A program made the translations under genes and the position numbers. From JANQLU01 sp964434955 (lineage in GTDB: Bacteria > Planctomycetota > Planctomycetia > Pirellulales > Pirellulaceae), in the NCBI GenBank assembly GCA_964434955.1, contig CAYSXI010000118.1, forward strand, positions 1 through 16,540: a stretch of 16,540 bases of DNA, in the 5' to 3' direction. The notes beneath the pieces are model-generated. The model did not search any database and had not been told where the DNA came from. It worked only from the letters and a program-made list of their open reading frames with translations. The number at the start of each line of letters is the position of its first letter. Positions within the stretch are counted from its first letter, which is position 1. Shown here in pieces: positions 11,236 to 16,540 of the stretch.

Positions 11236-11664
11236 GTGATATTCAATATTGATTTGAGCAACGGCACTCCGGTTTACGAGCAAATCGCGATGCAGATCAA
11301 GTTTGCCGTGGCCAGTGGCGCGATCAAAACGGGCGAGATGATACCTTCTGTCAGGCAATTGGCGAAAGATTTGGCCGTTAATCCAAACACCGTTTCCCGC
11401 GCTTACCGTTCCTTGCAAGACGAGGAAATCGTGAACAGCATTCGGGGCACGGGACTGGAAATTGCGTCAGGAGCATCGCGCAAGTGCACGACGGCTCGCA
11501 AAGAATACTTGCGGAACCAGTTCCGAGGAGCAATCTTTGCGGCTCGCCAAAGCCACATCGGCGACGACGAGATCAAGACGGTCTTCGAGTCGGAATTGAA
11601 GAAAACAGGTTCTCGCCAATCGAATGGTACGCAGCAAAAGTCAGAACGGGGAGCAGGGGAATGA
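11236..11664 (+). CDS. GntR-family transcriptional regulator, YtrA subfamily
   Basis: This short cytosolic DNA-binding repressor carries a GntR winged helix (VYEQIAMQIKFAVASGAIKTGEMIPSVRQLAKDLAVNPNTVSRAYRSLQDEEIVNSIRGTGLEI). Only about 60 residues follow, which is typical of YtrA-type regulators that control adjacent ABC transporters and lack a large effector domain. Start choice: the frame opens with TTG at 11224, but GTG at 11236 gives the usual start MIFNIDLSNGTPVYEQ and has a purine-rich GGACGAG a few bases upstream, so I prefer it (142 residues). The C-terminus is polar and low-complexity. Its stop overlaps the ABC gene start (ATGA), so the two are coupled. It probably binds the palindrome at 11199-11218 and represses the whole operon; the inducing signal is unknown. 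Confidence 0.9.
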   Translation: MIFNIDLSNGTPVYEQIAMQIKFAVASGAIKTGEMIPSVRQLAKDLAVNPNTVSRAYRSLQDEEIVNSIRGTGLEIASGASRKCTTARKEYLRNQFRGAIFAARQSHIGDDEIKTVFESELKKTGSRQSNGTQQKSERGAGE

Positions 11665-12596
11665 GTAGCTTGATCAAATTGGATGGCGTCTCCAAAAAAT
11701 TCAAAAAGACCGTCGCGATGGACCAGGTCACCTATGAAGTCCCTCGTGGCTGCGTTTTTGCTTTGCTTGGTGAGAACGGTGCTGGAAAAACGACAACGAT
11801 CCGAACACTTTTGGGACTTGAGAAACCGGATGCGGGAACAGCGGAAGTATTGGGCATGAATCCCCGAAGCCAGGCAGTCGCCATCCGTCGGGCTGTTGGT
11901 TACGTTCCGGAACAGCCGGTGCTCTACGACTGGATGAAAGTCGAGCAGGCCGGCTGGTTTGTCGCCGGATTTTACCCCGAAGGATACTTGCAGCGATTCA
12001 TGGAATTCGCCAAGGAATTTGAACTTCCCTTGTCGGCCAAGATCCGCAACCTGTCCAAAGGCATGAAGGCCAAAGTCTCGCTGGCGTTGGCGATGAGCCA
12101 CGAACCGGACCTGATGATCTTGGATGAACCAACATCGGGGTTGGACGCTTTGGTACGCCGAAAATTTCTTGAAAGCATGGTCGACATCGCGGCAACCGAC
12201 CGAACGGTGTTTCTCTGCAGCCATCAAATCAATGAAGTCGAACGGGTTGCCGATCACGTCGCGATCATGCTGGAAGGAAAAATCGCGGTTTGTCAGCCGC
12301 TTCCGGAAATGAAGCAGCAAATGGAAAAGTGGATCGTGACTTCGGACTCGCCGCAAATTCCACCGGTTGAAGATGCCACAATTATTTCCAGCCGCCAAAA
12401 GCTCCGACAATGGGAACTGATGGTATCCAAGCCAGGCCCGGAGGCGTTGTGGAAACTCCGCGATCATCCAATGACGAATGACGTCGAAGTTCATACGCCG
12501 TCACTCGAAGAAATCTTCGTTGCTCTCGTCGACCAAAAGAACAACAAGGCAGAGGTTTCCATCGAATCATCGCAGTCAACGGAGGTGGGGCAGTGA
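11661..12596 (+). CDS. ABC transporter ATP-binding protein
   Basis: This 311-residue nucleotide-binding subunit should energise the permease encoded directly downstream. Visible motifs are Walker A GENGAGKTT (37-45), a Q-loop region VGYVPEQP (79-86), signature LSKGM (131-135, a variant of LSGGQ), Walker B LMILDEP (151-157) with catalytic Glu156, D-loop SGLD, and the switch His188 in FLCSHQ. The ~100-residue C-terminal part resembles the accessory domain of export-type (CcmA/NatA/YtrB-like) ATPases. The frame is open 59 codons further upstream, but that part overlaps the GntR gene; ATG 11661 has GGGAG 8 bases upstream and the ATGA overlap, and starts at the canonical LIKLDGVSKKF. Its stop overlaps the permease GTG (GTGA). 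Confidence 0.95.
   Translation: MSSLIKLDGVSKKFKKTVAMDQVTYEVPRGCVFALLGENGAGKTTTIRTLLGLEKPDAGTAEVLGMNPRSQAVAIRRAVGYVPEQPVLYDWMKVEQAGWFVAGFYPEGYLQRFMEFAKEFELPLSAKIRNLSKGMKAKVSLALAMSHEPDLMILDEPTSGLDALVRRKFLESMVDIAATDRTVFLCSHQINEVERVADHVAIMLEGKIAVCQPLPEMKQQMEKWIVTSDSPQIPPVEDATIISSRQKLRQWELMVSKPGPEALWKLRDHPMTNDVEVHTPSLEEIFVALVDQKNNKAEVSIESSQSTEVGQ
12581..12585 (+). promoter_or_regulatory. Strong Shine-Dalgarno that fixes the permease GTG start
   Basis: GGAGG lies 7 bases before GTG at 12593, inside the end of the ABC ATPase gene. It is among the clearest ribosome-binding sites in the window and supports a GTG start with a GTGA overlap. Confidence 0.75.
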
Positions 12597-15500
12597 GTTC
12601 CGAATTGAATTTGGGAATCAATCCACGGGCTGGGATTCAAAAACTGGTCTGGAAAGAGTCGATCCAGCAGTTGCCGATTTGGATCACGCTTTTCGTTTTG
12701 ACCATGGTTTTCGTCGCGATCGTGATGATGACGAATTCGCTGGAGAAAAGTCAAACAATCGCGCTGATCGTTGGTGCCTTCTCGGGGGTTTATGCGGTCG
12801 CCGCGGCGTCCATGCTGTTCAGCAACGAACGTGAAATTCGCACGGATACGTTTCTGCAAATGCTTCCCGTCTCGCCAAGTCAACTTGGCCTGGTGAAGTT
12901 TGGTGTCGGGCTGGTCATGGTGTTTGGGTTCGCGCTTCTTGCCGGATTGGTCATTTTCCCTTTCGTACAAAGCTGGCTTCGCTTAATCCCGCCGGATGAC
13001 ATGACGGCGGGGGTTGCTCAAGTCATCCTGGGCGGTTATTTCCTCCCAATCATTGAACTTTATGTTTACACCGTGATTTGCTCAACGCTGGTTCGCCGAA
13101 CCGTTGTGGCCGCCATCTCGGGAATCGTATTGATGGCGATTGTTTTCCTGGGGTGTGGCGCCTTGAGCGAAGCCATCGTCATGTCGACGCCCGAATGGTG
13201 GTACGATTCACTCGTTGGAATCTGGCTGTATCGAATTGGATTCTTTGTCGTTGCAACGGCAATCGCGGCTGGCTTGTGCTCACGCTGGATATCGGTCGAT
13301 TTCAAGGACACGAGCCGATTTTCTGCACAAAACAAATGGACCTGGACCGGTCCTGCCTTCGCTCGCATTCATCGGCTGGCCTGGCAGTCTTGCCATCAGA
13401 TCGGTCGCAGTGTTTTGCTTTGCACCGTGGTATTCGTGATTGGCGGTGTCCTGTTCTATCCCTTCGCCGGCTTGGCTCTGGGCAGAGCCTACGATGGACT
13501 TGGCATCATCAATGGAGTGCCGGATGTCTTTCAGTTGATGTTGGTTCTCTGCATCGGCGTTTGTGCTTGCTGGACGTTTGCCGCGGATCAAGCAAAGAAA
13601 CAACGCCTTTTTTTCGTTCAACAATTTGAAAACGCCAGGTTCCTTTGGGCCGCCCGGAACATTGGCTGGCTCGTTTTCCTCACGCTCTTTGTGGGTGTCG
13701 TCTACCTGGTGCTCCTGTTAATCGACTTTTTCCTTCCCGCTGATGGCATTTCTGTTTTTTTGCACGTGTCACGAGAATTGCTTTACGAACGTGATGGCGG
13801 CTACTACCTGATTTCCGACGCATTAACCAAGCAACTGGTCGCCACGTTAATCCTTGGATTGGCAACATTTTCGGTGGGCCAATTTTTTTCGATGTTGATT
13901 CGTCAGCCGATTCTATGCCCGATCTTTGCTTTGATTGGTTCCTTCGCTTTGTTCCTTTGGCAACAGGAAATGCGTTGGTTGCAACTGGAGTTGTACTGGA
14001 GTGTATTGCCAATATCGCTCGGGTTTTTCCTGGCAACCTGGTGGTATGCCCCAACTTGGCTAACGGGTGAATCCAGGATCGCGAATTATTGGAAACCCGT
14101 CACAGCGGTCCTGGTTCCCTTGATGCTGATTGTCCTTTGGATTCCCAAAGCTCGTTGGGACCAGGTTCCCACGGTCGGATATCACAAGGAAGTATCGCTA
14201 CGGATTGCGAACCTGACGAGCGAAAACGCGATTGCGACGGCAGAAGCATACAAAAATGCAATTCAGTCATTTCGCAATGACTTGCCCGTCATCGAGTCGA
14301 ATGACAATCCGGATGCCACTCAGTGGATTGAACGTGACATCGCGGAATGGCCAGCTGAAATTCTCAACCAGTTCGTTGCTGACAACCTATCCGTCTTCGA
14401 GCAATTAGAAAAGGCAGCGGAAGCGGAATTTTGCTACCCGTTTCTTGAAGATGATCCGCAGGCCAAAACAAAGTCCCTGGAGATGCGAAAGGTTTACCAG
14501 ATTTATGCGGCCAAGGCCGAACAAGCGCTTCGTGATGACCAACTCGCGAATTCGATTGAATATTACAAGAAACTTTTTCGAGTCTACGCGCACATAACGT
14601 CCTATCGATTTGACTACCCAATCATCTACGAGGTCTACCACGACATTGGCCGCTGGGCCAATCACCCAAAACAGGATCTCGATTCGATTCGCGACGCGAT
14701 CCAATGGCTGCGTGAGAGACCATTCTTCAAAGCGAATGCCTGCGACTGGTACGTCACTTACAAAATGTTTGATGAGAACCAGGATGGTGATTTAAGTCGA
14801 ATCGTTGGCGACGCCAAGTATGACTGGAGACGAAGTTACCTTTGGAATATCCCCGGGGAAAAGGCTCGGGCTCGAAAGCTGGCGATTGTTTTGGCCAATC
14901 ATTCCGGGCTTTTCCCAAGCACGCAAATGGAATCGGAGTACGCATACAATTATCGAAATTGGGCTCGCTACTCAAACCAATCGCAACGAGATGCCTATCA
15001 GGCACTATGGGCCAAGAAGAGTTCGGCCATCGACTTCAAACTTTTTGACTCCATTCGCGGGCGCGGCTGGAATTGGGCCCAAAGTTACTATCGCTTGCAA
15101 CAAACCAATCGCGACTCGCCGTTCCAACAGAACCAACTCAGGCTATGGACGATTTTGCAGGCAAAACTCTGCTTGATTGAATACAAGTTGGCAAAGGGCA
15201 GTTACCCGGATTCCATCCAACAACTGCTCGATGAGTATTGGCTAGAAATCGACCCGTCGGGAGATCGAAACCTGCGGAAAACAAGGACGTTCGACTCACG
15301 GACTTACGCTCGAATCATCTTTTTTGATGACTTGATGATCAACTTGGAAATCGAACCAAATGGATTGAATCAGAAGACGTTTGTCCAATTCGAACAACCT
15401 TTGCAAGGCGACGAGTATGACAAAAACGGGCTGAATCGACATGGATTGAGGGAAACGCAGAAGCGAATGGTTTCGTTTGCCGCGTTTGCAGCCAACCAGC

Positions 15501-15691
15501 CTTTCATGCTTGATATCTATTTTGAGGCTTCGAAAAACAAGAAGCTGGATGGTTACGTCCTTCATTCCGAATACGACAAATTCACGGTCGCCGACGACGA
15601 TGGCCAGATGATACGCTTCCTTCGTTTTCGACATCTTTATGATCTTCCCAGGGCAGAGAAACCGGAGACGGAAGACCCACCGAAAAATTAG
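12593..15691 (+). CDS. ABC-2-type permease fused to a ~510-residue soluble domain
   Basis: This 1032-residue membrane protein follows the ABC ATPase with a 4-bp GTGA overlap, so it should be the permease of an export-type ABC system. Residues 1-520 hold about 12-13 hydrophobic helices (near 28-47, 54-76, 102-126, 143-163, 170-190, 208-228, 273-297, 312-332, 355-380, 414-436, 438-456, 467-485, 502-517). SNEREIRTDTFLQMLPVSPSQLGLVKFG (77-104) resembles the first loop of ABC-2 permeases. Residues ~520-1032 are hydrophilic and aromatic-rich with no recognised family. A stretch QAKLCLIEYKLAKGSYPDSIQQLLDEYW resembles segments I have seen in other planctomycete proteins. Helix count is uncertain, so the tail's side of the membrane is not settled. 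A plain permease of the family has 250-550 residues. Substrate unknown. Confidence 0.85.
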   Translation: MSSELNLGINPRAGIQKLVWKESIQQLPIWITLFVLTMVFVAIVMMTNSLEKSQTIALIVGAFSGVYAVAAASMLFSNEREIRTDTFLQMLPVSPSQLGLVKFGVGLVMVFGFALLAGLVIFPFVQSWLRLIPPDDMTAGVAQVILGGYFLPIIELYVYTVICSTLVRRTVVAAISGIVLMAIVFLGCGALSEAIVMSTPEWWYDSLVGIWLYRIGFFVVATAIAAGLCSRWISVDFKDTSRFSAQNKWTWTGPAFARIHRLAWQSCHQIGRSVLLCTVVFVIGGVLFYPFAGLALGRAYDGLGIINGVPDVFQLMLVLCIGVCACWTFAADQAKKQRLFFVQQFENARFLWAARNIGWLVFLTLFVGVVYLVLLLIDFFLPADGISVFLHVSRELLYERDGGYYLISDALTKQLVATLILGLATFSVGQFFSMLIRQPILCPIFALIGSFALFLWQQEMRWLQLELYWSVLPISLGFFLATWWYAPTWLTGESRIANYWKPVTAVLVPLMLIVLWIPKARWDQVPTVGYHKEVSLRIANLTSENAIATAEAYKNAIQSFRNDLPVIESNDNPDATQWIERDIAEWPAEILNQFVADNLSVFEQLEKAAEAEFCYPFLEDDPQAKTKSLEMRKVYQIYAAKAEQALRDDQLANSIEYYKKLFRVYAHITSYRFDYPIIYEVYHDIGRWANHPKQDLDSIRDAIQWLRERPFFKANACDWYVTYKMFDENQDGDLSRIVGDAKYDWRRSYLWNIPGEKARARKLAIVLANHSGLFPSTQMESEYAYNYRNWARYSNQSQRDAYQALWAKKSSAIDFKLFDSIRGRGWNWAQSYYRLQQTNRDSPFQQNQLRLWTILQAKLCLIEYKLAKGSYPDSIQQLLDEYWLEIDPSGDRNLRKTRTFDSRTYARIIFFDDLMINLEIEPNGLNQKTFVQFEQPLQGDEYDKNGLNRHGLRETQKRMVSFAAFAANQPFMLDIYFEASKNKKLDGYVLHSEYDKFTVADDDGQMIRFLRFRHLYDLPRAEKPETEDPPKN

Positions 15692-15736
15692 CGACGATCA
15701 ATATCGCCGACAACCGATTTGATGCGAACCCGTTGG

Positions 15737-15766
15737 TGTGCCGTACGACGCGACGTCGTACACACA
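15737..15766 (+). other. Hairpin-forming inverted repeat after the permease gene
   Basis: GTACGAC (15743-15749) and GTCGTAC (15755-15761) are perfect 7-bp inverted arms around a 5-base loop. Flanking TGTG (15737-15740) and CACA (15763-15766) can extend the stem past a small bulge. There is no T-tract. It sits 9 bases before the main terminator hairpin and may protect the transcript 3' end or be a protein-binding site. Confidence 0.5.
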
Positions 15767-15774
15767 CTCCCTTG

Positions 15775-15807
15775 AACGACAGGATTTTCGAATCCTGTCG
15801 TTTTTTT
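15775..15807 (+). terminator. Intrinsic terminator of the GntR-ABC-permease operon
   Basis: A perfect 12-bp stem, AACGACAGGATT (15775-15786) with AATCCTGTCGTT (15791-15802), is closed by a TTCG tetraloop and runs into seven Ts (15801-15807). This is a textbook rho-independent terminator about 85 bp after the permease stop. The stem also precedes an A-tract when read on the minus strand, so any reverse activity would be weak. Confidence 0.93.
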
Positions 15808-15925
15808 ACAACAAACTTTTGCAGCTAAATTGGTCTTTCATCGGTTTTCCATGTCGGCTTTGCCCTCGAAAATGTCAATTCTCTCAAGAACCTTTTTTGA
15901 TTGAGCAAGACATCCGGATGGAGCA
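15808..15925. other. Leader region before the hydrolase gene
   Basis: This AT-rich 118-bp gap follows the operon terminator and should hold the promoter of the hydrolase gene. I see no convincing -35/-10 pair and no RNA gene. Confidence 0.4.
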
Positions 15926-16540
15926 ATGGCCAAGAAACTTGACAATATGACCTTTCTGATCGGCGGTATGTTTTCAACGGGCGAACGCGAGCATGAAATT
16001 CGCTTATCCAGTCGATCGGTCAATTCGATCAACTGGTACAAACATCTGCCTGATGAAGTCAATTTCTATTCGGAGGCCGCGTCCTACTGGGACGATGTCT
16101 ACGGCAACAATTCCCATGGCTATAAGGGCGAAGAATACTTCTGGTGGAAAGACACCCACGATACGACCTACCGAAACATCAGCCGAGCGGCAGATCGTTT
16201 GATCAAACGAATCCAATGGGCCAAAACGAAATACGGCTCAAGCGATTTCAAAGTCCGCTTGATCGGGCATAGCGCTGGCTGCCTGGTTGCCAATGTTGCA
16301 TCCCACCGCTTGCCGGCCAATTCGATCTCGCAGCACATTCTTTGTGCACCACCGGTTCCCAATAGTTTCCGAGCGTTGAAACAATGGCGGGGGCATATTC
16401 ACGAAGCCTTGCCTTCGCTTCGCGCACTTTGTGAAACGAAATTTTATTACATCAATGTGCGCGCGGACTGGGTATTGAACCTGGTCGCCATCAATGGAGT
16501 TAGAAAACGATACTGCCACCCGGCTGAGGCTGCGATCATG
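15926..16540 (+). CDS. Alpha/beta-hydrolase-like protein with GHSAG motif, C-terminus beyond the window
   Basis: The frame is open from ATG at 15926 to the window edge (205 residues) and has a stop 22 bases upstream of the start. The nucleophile elbow GHSAG at 114-118 (KVRLIGHSAGCLVANVASHRL) has Ser116 as the likely catalytic serine, as in lipases, esterases and acyl-hydrolases. MTFLIGGMF (8-16) looks like the first beta strand. Asp181 in VRADWVLNL is a candidate acid; the catalytic His should lie beyond the edge. No signal peptide is visible, so it is probably cytosolic. GGAG lies only 2 bases before the ATG, so ATGs at 15947 or 15968 could also serve as starts. The preceding terminator separates it from the ABC operon. 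Substrate unknown. Confidence 0.8.
   Translation, partial: MAKKLDNMTFLIGGMFSTGEREHEIRLSSRSVNSINWYKHLPDEVNFYSEAASYWDDVYGNNSHGYKGEEYFWWKDTHDTTYRNISRAADRLIKRIQWAKTKYGSSDFKVRLIGHSAGCLVANVASHRLPANSISQHILCAPPVPNSFRALKQWRGHIHEALPSLRALCETKFYYINVRADWVLNLVAINGVRKRYCHPAEAAIM

Noticed and set aside
11211..11252. ATG start at 11211 for the regulator
   Set aside because: That frame stops after 13 codons and the ATG lies inside the palindrome; the regulator frame starts at GTG 11236 or TTG 11224.
11484..11660. 59-codon extension of the ABC ATPase upstream of ATG 11661
   Set aside because: It overlaps the GntR coding frame, while ATG 11661 has a Shine-Dalgarno, an ATGA overlap and the canonical domain start.
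11403..12494. Minus-strand open frame of 363 residues
   Set aside because: It is the shadow of the GntR and ABC ATPase genes; the plus strand has complete Walker A, signature and Walker B motifs.
15738..15950. Plus-strand 70-residue open frame across the operon terminator
   Set aside because: It runs through a strong intrinsic terminator and into the hydrolase gene in a different frame.

Overview
The window looks like a piece of a Planctomycetes chromosome, probably of the Pirellulales/Rhodopirellula type. The main reason is a pair of genes of a kind found mostly in that phylum: a secreted WD40 protein with a planctomycete-type cytochrome c domain, followed by a giant secreted DUF1549/DUF1553 protein. 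A GntR-ABC-permease operon whose permease carries a huge soluble tail fits the same lineage. Base composition is moderate and even, Shine-Dalgarno sites are mostly weak, and I see no tRNA, rRNA, insertion sequence, prophage or CRISPR array. This identification is inference from gene content.

Layout. Positions 1-1338 (minus) hold the N-terminal 446 residues of RNase R, cut by the window edge. A gene-poor 381-bp gap follows. Two small membrane-protein genes (1720-2220 and 2224-2796, plus) form a tight pair: a DUF4190-like protein with a QPMQG repeat tail, and a four-helix protein of unknown role. Convergent to them is a 3-methyladenine DNA glycosylase gene (2870-3469, minus). A TrkH-type potassium channel subunit with an unusual extracytoplasmic insertion lies at 3704-5596 (plus).

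Positions 5651-10491 (plus) carry the cytochrome/WD40 protein and the 1123-residue DUF1549/DUF1553 protein, overlapping by 4 bp. Both appear to be exported, and both carry haem-attachment-like cysteine motifs, so they probably act together outside the cytoplasm. A cupin gene (10702-11061, minus) sits between this unit and a divergent operon at 11236-15691 (plus). That operon has a YtrA-type GntR repressor, an ABC ATPase and a 1032-residue permease fusion, with ATGA and GTGA overlaps at both junctions. A near-perfect palindrome just downstream of the predicted promoter is a strong candidate operator for the repressor. The operon ends in a textbook intrinsic terminator (12-bp stem, TTCG loop, seven Ts).

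The window closes with the start of a GHSAG-motif alpha/beta hydrolase (15926 onward, plus), cut by the edge. The most interesting targets are the self-regulated exporter operon with its unexplained ~510-residue C-terminal domain, the TrkH insertion, and the two-haem-motif DUF1549 protein with a domain embedded in its DUF1553 region.
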